DNA of 57,187 bases from an uncultured Coriobacteriia bacterium. GTDB lineage: Bacteria > Actinomycetota > Coriobacteriia > Coriobacteriales > QAMH01. Below the pieces are notes generated by a model. The model did not search any database. It had not been told where the DNA came from and saw nothing but the letters and a program-made list of their open reading frames with translations. The DNA is taken from NCBI GenBank assembly GCA_948466335.1, contig CAOKAE010000010.1, positions 1 to 57,187 on the forward strand, in the 5' to 3' direction. Position 1 is the stretch's first letter. Each line of letters opens with the position of its first letter. Below are positions 50,918-57,187 of this stretch, piece by piece. Both the position numbers and the translations under genes were made by a program.

Positions 50918-51679
50918 CTATCTTGCGTCCTGGAGCCGTGCGAGCTCTGCCTTGAGCTTGCCGTAATGCCTGAGCTCTTCTTGGGACCAGTCTCCGAAGA
51001 GCACGTCTTGAAGTACCTGGCTCGCCCTTGCATCGACGCCCTCTTGCGGGTAGAGGCATGCGCGACTGCGGTTGTAGAGGTAGATTTCGTCGAACATGCC
51101 GGAGTCCTCGAGCACGCCAAGGTTGCTGACGATCTTGCGATGATGGGCGGGATCTGTTGCCCGGGGCGTGGTGCCGGCAAGGCGCATCTGCTCGTAGCGC
51201 AGTTGGCAGGAGACGAGCGAAATCTCCGGTTTGACCGCCATGAGGGCAAGCGAGACGCCGTAGCCGCGCTCGCGCAAGAGTGCGGCGCTGGCAAGCGGCA
51301 CCTCGGCGGTGCGCAACGTGCCCTCGATGACGAGATTGTAGCCAGCGGAGGAAAGCGACTCGATAAGGGCTTCGGTCATGGCACCGGCCCAAGCCGCCGT
51401 GTGATCGACGGCTTTATCGCCATAGGCGCTCTGCAGGGCAGCGAAACGGGGATGGAGCTTTCGGTACTCGTCGCCGTTGATGACGATGACGTCATCCGCA
51501 AAGACTTCATTAAACACGTCGTGCAAGGCGGTTTTTCCGGCCCCGCTTTGGCCACCCAGCAGCACCGCCTGCGGAGTATCGTGAGGCGCGAGATAAGGAG
51601 AGAGCAGCATGGCTTTCAGTTGAGCGACAAACTTTGCGGAAAACTCTTCGTCCGAAAACTCTGCGAGATAGTTTCCCAT
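50918..51679 (-). CDS. Zeta-toxin-family kinase
   Basis: A 253-residue zeta-type toxin. Walker A is GGQSGAGKT (about residues 42-50), followed by VIVINGDEYRKLHPRF (the acidic and Arg/Lys positions that bind UDP-GlcNAc or nucleotides), an NLVIEGTLRTAEV strand and RYEQMRLAGTTPR. Zeta/PezT toxins phosphorylate peptidoglycan precursors and block wall synthesis. The start at 51679 follows the antitoxin stop by one base. The partner is an HTH protein, not a short epsilon peptide, which is PezAT-like. Confidence 0.84.
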   Translation of the reverse strand: MGNYLAEFSDEEFSAKFVAQLKAMLLSPYLAPHDTPQAVLLGGQSGAGKTALHDVFNEVFADDVIVINGDEYRKLHPRFAALQSAYGDKAVDHTAAWAGAMTEALIESLSSAGYNLVIEGTLRTAEVPLASAALLRERGYGVSLALMAVKPEISLVSCQLRYEQMRLAGTTPRATDPAHHRKIVSNLGVLEDSGMFDEIYLYNRSRACLYPQEGVDARASQVLQDVLFGDWSQEELRHYGKLKAELARLQDAR

Positions 51680-51680
51680 G

Positions 51681-52250
51681 TCAAGCCGCCTGCGGGATGC
51701 ATCGGTCGGCAAGTTTGTCGAATGCGTCGAGCTGTCCCTTTATCTCTGCCAGCTTGTTTAAATTGGAGTTCCTGGAAGTAGCAATGGAGGGCTTGAGGAT
51801 GGCAATCTGATTGATGATGTCATTGAAGACCATCTCGCGCACAGCATCTCCTTGTTTTTGCGCCGTGGACTTCAGAGTGAACAGCTTTGCCAGTATCTCA
51901 GCCGCTTTCTCAATAAGCACCTCTTGCGTAAGCGTGATCTGATAGATTTCCGACATGTCCATATCTGGCTCCCCTTCGCCGAAGTAAACCTCTGCATAGA
52001 CGATTTCCTGGACCTTACCGCGCTCCTTCTCGGAAAGCTCCTCGCCATCGCGATCGAGGCAATCCATGACAAAGCGCGGTAGCCGTGCGGCACGAATGAG
52101 ATTGGCATTTGCCCGTGATGGCTTCTGGCCCTTCTCGTAGCGTGCGAGGCTTGCCTCGCCCAAGCCAAGCAGACGTGCGAACGACTTTTGCGAGAGCCCG
52201 TACTTGGCGCGGATGTCCTTGATGTCCTGTGGCGTGAGCTCGTCACTCAT
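51681..52250 (-). CDS. HTH antitoxin of a zeta toxin module
   Basis: A 189-residue protein. An N-terminal HTH resembles the MqsA/PezA type (KDIRAKYGLSQKSFARLLGL, GEASLARYEKGQKPSRANAN). A helical, acidic middle (ELSEKERGKVQEIVYAEVYF) and a C-terminal helical region (DIINQIAILKPSIATSRN) are probably toxin-binding. AAGGAG stands 8 nt before ATG 52250. It precedes the toxin gene and should repress the shared promoter in the AT-rich region upstream. It lacks the Zn-binding Cys of MqsA. Confidence 0.8.
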   Translation of the reverse strand: MSDELTPQDIKDIRAKYGLSQKSFARLLGLGEASLARYEKGQKPSRANANLIRAARLPRFVMDCLDRDGEELSEKERGKVQEIVYAEVYFGEGEPDMDMSEIYQITLTQEVLIEKAAEILAKLFTLKSTAQKQGDAVREMVFNDIINQIAILKPSIATSRNSNLNKLAEIKGQLDAFDKLADRCIPQAA

Positions 52251-52259
52251 AATCCAACT

Positions 52260-52390
52260 CCTTATCTCGAATCACTCACGTGATATCTCTTTTGTTCATA
52301 CTACCATAATTTGATGGGTATTTAACAAATATATAATCATACTAAAGTAAATTATGCGAATAAGTATCAAATGATTGCAAAAGAAAAGAG
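52260..52390 (-). promoter_or_regulatory. AT-rich promoter-operator region of the XRE-zeta module
   Basis: This stretch is far richer in A and T than its surroundings. TCATACTA occurs exactly at 52296-52303 and 52337-52344, as TAGTATGA on the coding strand. The sites probably bind the HTH antitoxin. The composition change supports horizontal acquisition of the toxin-antitoxin pair. Confidence 0.55.
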
Positions 52391-52405
52391 TGGCTAATTG
52401 CCACC
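52379..52405 (-). terminator. Rho-independent terminator
   Basis: GTGGC and GCCAC (52391-52405) form a short stem around TAATT. On the minus strand TCTTTTCTTTT follows (52379-52390). It ends the thioredoxin-fold gene at 52448. Confidence 0.7.
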
Positions 52406-52447
52406 CCTCAATCATGACGCCATGGGAAACGCCGTAGCGCCTCGCCC

Positions 52448-52690
52448 CTACTTCGCCGCGTACTTCTCGCCAAGATAGGCATTGATCTCCTCGACACCGT
52501 TAAGAATCTTCTCGTCATCGTAGAGATACGGGATGAGATCCGCGTTACCGCCAAGTGCGAGCAGCTCGGTATACGGACCTTCCTGCTCGACGTCGCGCTT
52601 GTCGAGCTCGATGCCGTGCTCGTCGGCGAAGTCGGTGACGAGCGCGCAGGTCGCGCACGGACCCCAATAGTACAGAATGGGCGTGGCCAT
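52448..52690 (-). CDS. Small glutaredoxin/thioredoxin-fold protein
   Basis: An 80-residue single domain. The N-terminal strand PILYYWGPCATCALVTDFAD contains a CxxC (Cys11-Cys14) of the glutaredoxin type, then DKRDVEQEGPYTELLALGG and a cis-Pro site in ADLIPYLYDDEK. It resembles arsenate-reductase-like or NrdH-like small thiol oxidoreductases. AGGAGG lies close before the ATG. It is monocistronic. The redox partner is unknown. Confidence 0.8.
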   Translation of the reverse strand: MATPILYYWGPCATCALVTDFADEHGIELDKRDVEQEGPYTELLALGGNADLIPYLYDDEKILNGVEEINAYLGEKYAAK

Positions 52691-52752
52691 GGTTCCTCCT
52701 CGATCGCAATATCAGTTGGGAACATTATACGCGTATCGCGTCTGACCTGCGT

Positions 52753-52787
52753 AATGAGACAAATTCGTCAGACACGTTTGTCTCATT
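52753..52787. repeat. Palindromic repeat, ATGAGACAAA family
   Basis: AATGAGACAAA (52753-52763) and TTTGTCTCATT (52777-52787) flank TTCGTCAGACACG. TGACCTGCGT stands directly upstream, as in the copies at 47386 and 53519. It covers the stop of the XRE-membrane gene, whose last codon is at 52786. Confidence 0.7.
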
Positions 52788-53400
52788 AGCCGATCAGCTT
52801 GTAGACGACGATGCCGATGAAGGCGCCTGCGGCAGCCCCCGCAAGAAACTTCAGCAAAAGCGACAGGGCGGGATGCTGTCGCGAGAAGTCACCACCACGA
52901 CGCACCTCCTCGACCGGATCGCCCTTGAGAAAGGCATCGATCTCGCGATAGGTCACGAGGTTGTGGCGCTTCTTCAAACGCTCGATGGCTATGGCACAGC
53001 CCATGACGATGACGTAGAGGGGCACGAAAACGGCAGCACCGGCGATATTGCCGCAGCTCATTCTCCCGATGCCCGACGGTTCGAGCCAGGCAGCCGATAG
53101 CCCGACGAAGAATGCGACGGCGAGCACGATCGAGGCAATCATGGCCCAGGTAAGCCAATGCATCTTGCGGGAGTCCAGGGCGACCGTGCGCTCGAGCGTC
53201 GCCGCGTCTCCCTTGATGAGCTCGTCGACCGACGTATCGAACAGGACGCTGAGCCTGAGAAGGCTCTCGACATCCGGATAGGTCTTGTCGGTCTCCCAGT
53301 TCGAAATGGTCTGCCGGGAGACGTATATGGCCTCGGCCACCTCGTCCTGAGAAAGCCCCAACTCCGTGCGGCGGTTGCGAATCTGTCCTGCAAGCTCCAT
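52786..53400 (-). CDS. Membrane-anchored XRE-family regulator (small form)
   Basis: A 204-residue protein. An N-terminal HTH (IRNRRTELGLSQDEVAEAIY, VSRQTISNWETDKTYPDVES) is followed by helices at about 83-103 (WLTWAMIASIVLAVAFFVGL), 115-135 (GNIAGAAVFVPLYVIVMGCA) and 180-200 (LLLKFLAGAAAGAFIGIVVY). It has the same design as the protein at 31986 but is shorter. GAGG lies about 11 nt before ATG 53400. Its stop lies at the edge of a palindromic repeat. The sensed signal and targets are unknown. Confidence 0.8.
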   Translation of the reverse strand: MELAGQIRNRRTELGLSQDEVAEAIYVSRQTISNWETDKTYPDVESLLRLSVLFDTSVDELIKGDAATLERTVALDSRKMHWLTWAMIASIVLAVAFFVGLSAAWLEPSGIGRMSCGNIAGAAVFVPLYVIVMGCAIAIERLKKRHNLVTYREIDAFLKGDPVEEVRRGGDFSRQHPALSLLLKFLAGAAAGAFIGIVVYKLIG

Positions 53401-53511
53401 ACGCGTGTCGTCCTCTCGAATGCGTTGCTCCTGCCGAATGGCTGGCAATCCTAGCACGTGCGTCCGGCGATGGGCCCTGAACCGCCCGTAATTCACCTGC
53501 CAAATGTCTTT

Positions 53512-53537
53512 GACAGGCGCCTGACCTGCAAGATGAG
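53512..53537. repeat. Half copy of the TGACCTGC-ATGAGACAA repeat
   Basis: TGACAGGCGCCTGACCTGCAAG is followed by ATGAGACAAG, matching the left half of the copies at 47386 and 52741. The right arm is absent. Upstream, GGCGCC makes a small palindrome. Confidence 0.45.
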
Positions 53538-53669
53538 ACAAGTTGATCCGGGCAATTTACCACACTGCTTCTCTCCCTTTCAATCTTGTAAGGAGCGCGC
53601 AACGCTGGGGTAAGCGGGGCCCGTCATCATGAATGCAGAAGATCAAAGCCACCTGAAAGGGGTTTCGCC

Positions 53670-53753
53670 ATGATAGCTCTCATCTCCAGCGTGACCGGCC
53701 TGTGCCTCTTTAGCATGGCCATGGCCGGTTGCCTCATCGCATCGTTCATGTAG
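53670..53753 (+). CDS. Putative 27-residue hydrophobic membrane peptide
   Basis: ATG 53670 opens a short frame encoding MIALISSVTGLCLFSMAMAG and seven further residues (CLIASFM), a single hydrophobic helix with two Cys. GAAAGGGG stands about 7 nt upstream. A 14-codon frame (MNAEDQSHLKGVSP, from 53629) ends with TGA overlapping this ATG, so a leader peptide coupled to a membrane peptide is possible. It lies convergent with the anti-sigma gene. No homologue was recognised, and chance cannot be excluded. Confidence 0.35.
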   Translation: MIALISSVTGLCLFSMAMAGCLIASFM

Positions 53754-53760
53754 GGACGTG

Positions 53761-54657
53761 CTACGCGTGATGGCGGCCACGTGATTCGCCATGGTGCCCG
53801 CCGTAGCCACCACCCTGCATGGCACCGGCACCGTAGGCACCCGACGATGCTCCACCGTGACATGCATCGATGCGATCGCGTATCTCGCGCATGGACATGT
53901 CGTGGCAATCCTCGACCGTGATGTCGGGGTCGAGCGTCGAGAGTTCGACCGCCGCGATGTAGCGACCGCAGCCCATCCCGTGGGCATGGGCCTCCTCGTG
54001 CAACTCGAGGCTCACCGCATCGCATGACCCGCGGCATGGCAGCGTGGCCAGCTGCCGTTCGCTCATGCTCATGAGCGTCTGCTCCTGTTGCCGGTTGTCA
54101 GAGGCGACGCTCACCTGCACGTACGCGTCCCTGTCCAGATAGGGCGCAAGGGCCTCGCTTTGGGTGAGCTTCGCAAGCGCCTCGTCATAGGGTAGTCCCT
54201 CGAGCTCGAGGCTCGTGATGACCGAGTGTCCGTCATCGTTCATCGCATCGACGGCCACGACCTGGTCGGAAGCGTTGAGCTGCAGCTCGATGGAGGGGTT
54301 GATGTCGATATCGACGAAGGCGGTCGCCACCATGTCCATGGGCGCGACGACGCCCTGTTCACCCGGCGCTGTCTCTACCGGGGCATTCGTTGTGCCGCCC
54401 ACGCGAAATATGCCGAACACCGCCACGCCGACCACGAGGCAGGCGGCCAGCGCGGTGATGAGGCGCGAGCGTCGCGCCTTGCGCGCTGCACGACCGCGTC
54501 CGGTATCGGAGGTGACGACCGAGAGCTCCGGCTTGCCCGCGGACTGACCGGCGGCAAGATCGTCGAGGGTCTCGAAGGTGCGTTGCCTCACGGTATCGGG
54601 CAGCTCGACGGCATCGAAGGCGTCGCGCATCCGCGCTTCCAGTTCGCGATCGTTCAC
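53761..54657 (-). CDS. RsgI-like anti-sigma factor with Cys/His-rich C-terminus
   Basis: A 298-residue single-pass protein. A cytoplasmic N-terminus (about 1-62) is followed by a TM helix about 66-85 (LITALAACLVVGVAVFGIFR). The RsgI-type domain has FVDIDINPSIELQLNASDQV (about 113-132), a pattern typical of RsgI-like anti-sigma factors. The outside part is rich in Cys and His (LPCRGSC, HEEAHAHGMGCG, VEDCHD, DACHGG), ending HHGESRGRHHA. It overlaps the upstream sigma gene by 4 nt. A metal- or redox-sensing anti-sigma factor is likely. Confidence 0.78.
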   Translation of the reverse strand: MNDRELEARMRDAFDAVELPDTVRQRTFETLDDLAAGQSAGKPELSVVTSDTGRGRAARKARRSRLITALAACLVVGVAVFGIFRVGGTTNAPVETAPGEQGVVAPMDMVATAFVDIDINPSIELQLNASDQVVAVDAMNDDGHSVITSLELEGLPYDEALAKLTQSEALAPYLDRDAYVQVSVASDNRQQEQTLMSMSERQLATLPCRGSCDAVSLELHEEAHAHGMGCGRYIAAVELSTLDPDITVEDCHDMSMREIRDRIDACHGGASSGAYGAGAMQGGGYGGHHGESRGRHHA

Positions 54658-55145
54658 GATAATGCCTCCTTCAGCAGCTTCTTGCCCCGGGAAATCCAGG
54701 AGTAGACGGTGTTCACGGGTGCGTCGAGCATGTCGGCGATTTCGGGGGCGGTGTACCCCTCGTACAGGGCCAGGTAAAGCGGGAGCCGCGGCGGGTCATC
54801 GAGGCTGCGAAAGGCCTCCACGAACTCCATGCGCCCCGAGTCAGGCTGCGTCGAGCTATCGTGGGAGACGAGTGCCTCCGACGAAAGCGCCTCGTCGAGG
54901 GGCTGTTCGCTGCGGCGTCGCGCCTTGAGCATGTCCTTGCAGACGTTGGATGCGACCTTGATGAGCCAGGCCTTGCGGTGGGAATCGTCGTTGAAGGCCG
55001 TCGCGTCGGCAAGCGCGTACTTGACGAACGTGTCCTGAAACGCGTCCTGCGCATCGTGCTCCGTGCGAAAGTACCCCATGCACACGCGCCATACGGTCGC
55101 CCCATGGGCGTTCATGGTCCGTTCGATATCGTCACGCGGCAGCAA
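54654..55145 (-). CDS. ECF-type RNA polymerase sigma factor
   Basis: A 163-residue sigma-70-family protein. Region 2 includes VCMGYFRTEHDAQDAFQDTF (about 22-41) and KAWLIKVASNVCKDMLKARR. Region 4 includes PLYLALYEGYTAPEIADMLD and APVNTVYSWISRGKKLLKEA. The length fits ECF sigma. TTG 55145 has AAGGGG about 8 nt upstream; no ATG is better placed. It is co-translated with the RsgI-like anti-sigma factor (ATGA overlap), the standard sigma/anti-sigma pair. The adjacent gene for a secreted Ca-loop protein is a probable regulon member. Confidence 0.87.
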   Translation of the reverse strand: MLPRDDIERTMNAHGATVWRVCMGYFRTEHDAQDAFQDTFVKYALADATAFNDDSHRKAWLIKVASNVCKDMLKARRRSEQPLDEALSSEALVSHDSSTQPDSGRMEFVEAFRSLDDPPRLPLYLALYEGYTAPEIADMLDAPVNTVYSWISRGKKLLKEALS

Positions 55146-55168
55146 GATGACGCCCCTTGGCCAAATGC

Positions 55169-55657
55169 CTAGAAGCAGCGAGCCCCGTGATGGCCACCGC
55201 CATGATGGCCACGGGCGCCATTGCCAGCACCGCTGCCGTTACCGGCGCCATTGCCATTGCCGTAGCCGTTACCCGTACCGTAGTTGTCGCAGACGCCGTC
55301 GCCATCGGCATCAACATAGCCGCCACCGTTGCCGGCGCCGTTGCCGTTACCAACGCCATTGCCAACGCCCGTGCCGTAGTTGTCACAGACGCCATCACCA
55401 TCGGCATCCACGTAGCCGGCGCCGTTACCGCCGCGTCCGGCGTAGTTGTCGCAGACGCCATCGCCATCGGCATCGACGTAGCACGCGCCGGTTCCGACGC
55501 AGGCACCCTGCGCGTTTGCGCACTCAATCGCGGCACAGACCCTGCCCGGAAGCGGATTGGCCTGCGCCTGGACTCCCCCCATCCCAAATGCGACGGCGGG
55601 AATCGCAACGGCCGCGGCAAGGGCGGTGCCAAGAATGGCAATCGAGATCTTCTTCAT
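55169..55657 (-). CDS. Secreted Asn/Gly-rich protein with three Ca2+-binding-type loops
   Basis: A 162-residue exported protein with a signal peptide (MKKISIAILGTALAAAVAIP, about 1-33). It contains three near-identical repeats of YVDADGDGVCDNY, each with DxDxDGxxD as in EF-hand or dockerin loops. They are spaced by Gly/Asn-rich linkers. The C-terminus ends GHHGGGHHGARCF, a His/Gly metal-binding tail. GGAG precedes ATG 55657. The longer frame to 55726 is not used. It is upstream of the sigma gene in the same direction and shares the His-rich tail style with the anti-sigma factor. Possible metal scavenging or extracellular scaffold; not proven. Confidence 0.8.
   Translation of the reverse strand: MKKISIAILGTALAAAVAIPAVAFGMGGVQAQANPLPGRVCAAIECANAQGACVGTGACYVDADGDGVCDNYAGRGGNGAGYVDADGDGVCDNYGTGVGNGVGNGNGAGNGGGYVDADGDGVCDNYGTGNGYGNGNGAGNGSGAGNGARGHHGGGHHGARCF
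55280..55480. repeat. Three in-frame 39-bp coding repeats
   Basis: Copies at about 55280-55318, 55376-55414 and 55442-55480 encode the three YVDADGDGVCDNY loops. Starts are 96 and 66 nt apart. Near-identity at DNA level indicates recent tandem expansion or gene conversion inside the secreted-protein gene. Confidence 0.7.
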
Positions 55658-55741
55658 GATGGACACTCCGTTCGTTCGTGCTTTGACTTCACTTATAACA
55701 CGAACGGGAACGCCAAATCCTTGCAAGAAAGTTTTGCCCGT

Positions 55742-56866
55742 TTACTCGTATTTCTCGACGGCCACCTCGAGCTGGTGGATGATGTCGATCTGCTGGGGGC
55801 ACATGGACTCGCACAGACCGCACTGGATGCATTCGCTCGCCCGACCTTCCGCGGCCTGCCAGCTATAGAGCTCCTTCACGAACTCATGGTCGTGAGTCAT
55901 GGACTCGAGGTTCAGAAGCTCCATGACCGTGGGAATCTTCACGCCGGAGGGACAGCCCTTGACGCAGTAGTTGCATGCCGTGCAGGGAATCTCCGCAAGG
56001 GAGCGTAGCTTTGCCACCGCGCGGTCCAGGGCATCTTGCTCCGCAGGCGTGAAGGGCGCGTTCGCCGCATAGGACGCAACGTTCTCGCGGGCCTGGTCGA
56101 TCGTGGACATGCCCGAGAGCACGGCGACGACATTGGGAAGGTTCCAGCAGAAGCGATAGGCCCACTCGGCCTGCGTGGAGCCGGGCTTGGCCTGTTCCAG
56201 GATGGCGGCCACGTCCTCGGGAAGCTTGCACAGACGTCCGCCACGAGCCGGCTCCATGATGATGACCGGCTTGCCATGGCGCTCGGCGACCTCCATCATG
56301 CGTCGCGCGTCGTTATGGGGATCATCCCAGTCAAGGTAGTTCACCTGAACCTGCACGAAGTCCATCTCGGGGTGCTCCGTGAGAATCGCGTCCAGGCAAT
56401 CGGCGTCATCGTGGATGGAAAGGCCCACGTAGCGAATCTTTCCCGCGGCCTTCTGCTCCTGGGCGTAGTCCCACATGCCGTACTCGTCGAATTTGGCCGT
56501 GCGCTGTCCGCCCACATTGTGATGGAGGAAGTAGTCCACGTAATCGGTGCCGAGGCGCTTGAGCGAGACGTCCAGGCACTCCTTGGCGGCCTTCTCGTCG
56601 GGCATGGCCCAGGCCAGGCACTTCGTGGCGATGGTGAACGAATCGCGTGGATAGCGGGAGACGAGCGCCTTGCCGAGCGCCACCTCGGATTCGCCCTCGT
56701 GGTAGACGAACGCGGTGTCGAAGTAGGTGTTGCCGGCCTCCATGAAGGTGTCGACCATCTGCTCGAACTGGGGGATGTCGATGCTCTTGGGGTCGTTCTC
56801 GTCCAGAAGCGGCAGCCTCATGCAGCCAAAGCCCATCTTGGAGGCGGGGAAGATCGCGTCGTTCAC
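55742..56866 (-). CDS. Aldo/keto reductase with C-terminal ferredoxin-type domain
   Basis: A 374-residue protein. The aldo/keto reductase barrel (about 1-280) has GNTYFDTAFVYHEGESE (Asp/Tyr pair), a Lys in IATKCLAW, and DYVDYFLHHNVGG (His). The C-terminus has two Cys motifs: CTACNYCVKGCP (about 294-305) and CIQCGLCESMCP (about 341-352), like two 4Fe-4S clusters. This fusion is common in anaerobes and couples carbonyl reduction to ferredoxin. GTG 56866 has AAAGGAC upstream. It is monocistronic with a MerR-type promoter at 56904. The likely regulator is at 4456. The substrate is unknown. Confidence 0.88.
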   Translation of the reverse strand: MNDAIFPASKMGFGCMRLPLLDENDPKSIDIPQFEQMVDTFMEAGNTYFDTAFVYHEGESEVALGKALVSRYPRDSFTIATKCLAWAMPDEKAAKECLDVSLKRLGTDYVDYFLHHNVGGQRTAKFDEYGMWDYAQEQKAAGKIRYVGLSIHDDADCLDAILTEHPEMDFVQVQVNYLDWDDPHNDARRMMEVAERHGKPVIIMEPARGGRLCKLPEDVAAILEQAKPGSTQAEWAYRFCWNLPNVVAVLSGMSTIDQARENVASYAANAPFTPAEQDALDRAVAKLRSLAEIPCTACNYCVKGCPSGVKIPTVMELLNLESMTHDHEFVKELYSWQAAEGRASECIQCGLCESMCPQQIDIIHQLEVAVEKYE

Positions 56867-56903
56867 GGCGGAGTCCTTTCGTCAGATGACTGATGTGCCC
56901 TGC

Positions 56904-56934
56904 ATCATAGATATTAAAGCTAGCTTCAAGTCAA
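56904..56934 (-). promoter_or_regulatory. MerR-type promoter with 19-bp spacer
   Basis: On the minus strand TTGACT (56929-56934) and TATGAT (56904-56909) are separated by exactly 19 nt, the overlong spacer of MerR-activated promoters. The spacer contains the near-palindrome TTGAAGCTAGCTTTAA (56914-56929), similar to the site before the MerR gene at 4401. Confidence 0.75.
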
Positions 56935-57014
56935 TCATATCGTGGCGAATGGCACATCAGCAAACGCTACCGCCCTGCTGCCATTTCGAACGAAGCGAAC
57001 GAGGCGACACCCCG

Positions 57015-57124
57015 CTGTCATTTCGAGCGAAGCGAACGAAGTCGAGAAATCTCGGTCTTGACCCGCAACGAAAGGACGAGATTTCTCCACTCCGGCGCTG
57101 CGCGCCTTTCGGTCGAAATGACAG
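57015..57124. repeat. 110-bp MITE-like inverted repeat (GTCATTTCGA family)
   Basis: The ends CTGTCATTTCGAGCGAAG and TTTCGGTCGAAATGACAG are inverted. GTCGAGAAATCTCG and CGAGATTTCTCCAC lie inside. A partial copy (CCATTTCGAACGAAGCGAAC at 56981-57000) precedes it. There is no coding capacity. The rest of 56867-57187 holds the promoter described separately. Confidence 0.75.
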
Positions 57125-57187
57125 AGTGAGGCAAAAACTCATCGAACGAGAAATTACCTCATTGTGACAGTATTGAAATGTCGGGTG

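Noticed and set aside
55280-55480. CRISPR-like spaced repeats
   Set aside because: They are three in-frame coding repeats for DxDxDGxxD loops with unequal spacing and no cas genes.
33151-57124. Palindromic repeats as a CRISPR array or IS ends
   Set aside because: Copies are solitary and far apart, with no spacers, no transposase frame and no regular period.
1-57187. tRNA, rRNA or riboswitch genes
   Set aside because: Gaps were read for cloverleaf-like and conserved leader motifs; none was convincing. A covariance search was not possible here.

Overview
The window is GC-rich, gene-dense, Gram-positive-type DNA. An anaerobic gut-type actinobacterium of the Coriobacteriia, probably Eggerthellaceae, is the best guess. 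This rests on ferredoxin-fused Old Yellow Enzyme reductases, clustered SDRs, lipoprotein and LPXTG-like surface proteins, paired YhgE/Pip proteins, GTG/TTG starts and strong AGGAGG-type ribosome binding sites. The placement is an inference from gene content; no rRNA, tRNA, IS element, prophage or CRISPR array was recognised.

Left end (1-5.6 kb): the end of a CBS-domain protein, a CopA-type copper ATPase, a RelB/DinJ-like antitoxin with a PIN toxin, a DUF1269-type protein, and a MerR regulator coupled to a DUF554 membrane protein.

Catabolic island (5.6-21.9 kb): three transcription units hold two OYE/Fe-S/FAD reductases, three short-chain dehydrogenases, three paralogous two-domain EthD-like proteins, a BaiE-like SnoaL/NTF2 dehydratase candidate, an HxlR regulator and four transporters from four different families (OFA-type MFS, IT-type, MHS-type MFS, AEC). 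It resembles the bile-acid bai logic but has no CoA ligase or CoA transferase, so the substrate is probably different, for example a steroid, flavonoid or other plant-derived enone. A shared operator-like motif (CAATAACGCAC..AAGTAAG) precedes the units. This island is the best candidate for an undescribed system.

Phosphate region (21.9-29.6 kb): a flavodoxin-like reductase, a PhoP/PhoR-like two-component pair, a PiT permease and pstSCAB. PstS appears to be circularly permuted, and 11-bp-period direct repeats resembling Pho boxes precede pit and pstS.

Middle (29.7-41.9 kb): a PNPOx-like flavoprotein, a TIM-barrel protein, a TauE/SafE exporter, a membrane-anchored XRE regulator, a YczE-type membrane protein, a VanRS-like two-component system divergent from an anchored C39 peptidase, and two tandem YhgE/Pip proteins.

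Surface and right end (42-57 kb): a 1682-residue fibro-slime/Cna-type cell-wall protein, MarR-MATE efflux, a small Cys-rich protein with ApbE, an XRE-zeta toxin-antitoxin pair in an AT-rich patch, a thioredoxin-fold protein, a second membrane XRE regulator, an ECF sigma/RsgI-like anti-sigma/Ca-loop-repeat secreted protein locus, and a ferredoxin-fused aldo/keto reductase behind a MerR-type 19-bp-spacer promoter. At least two families of dispersed palindromic repeats occupy the intergenic gaps.
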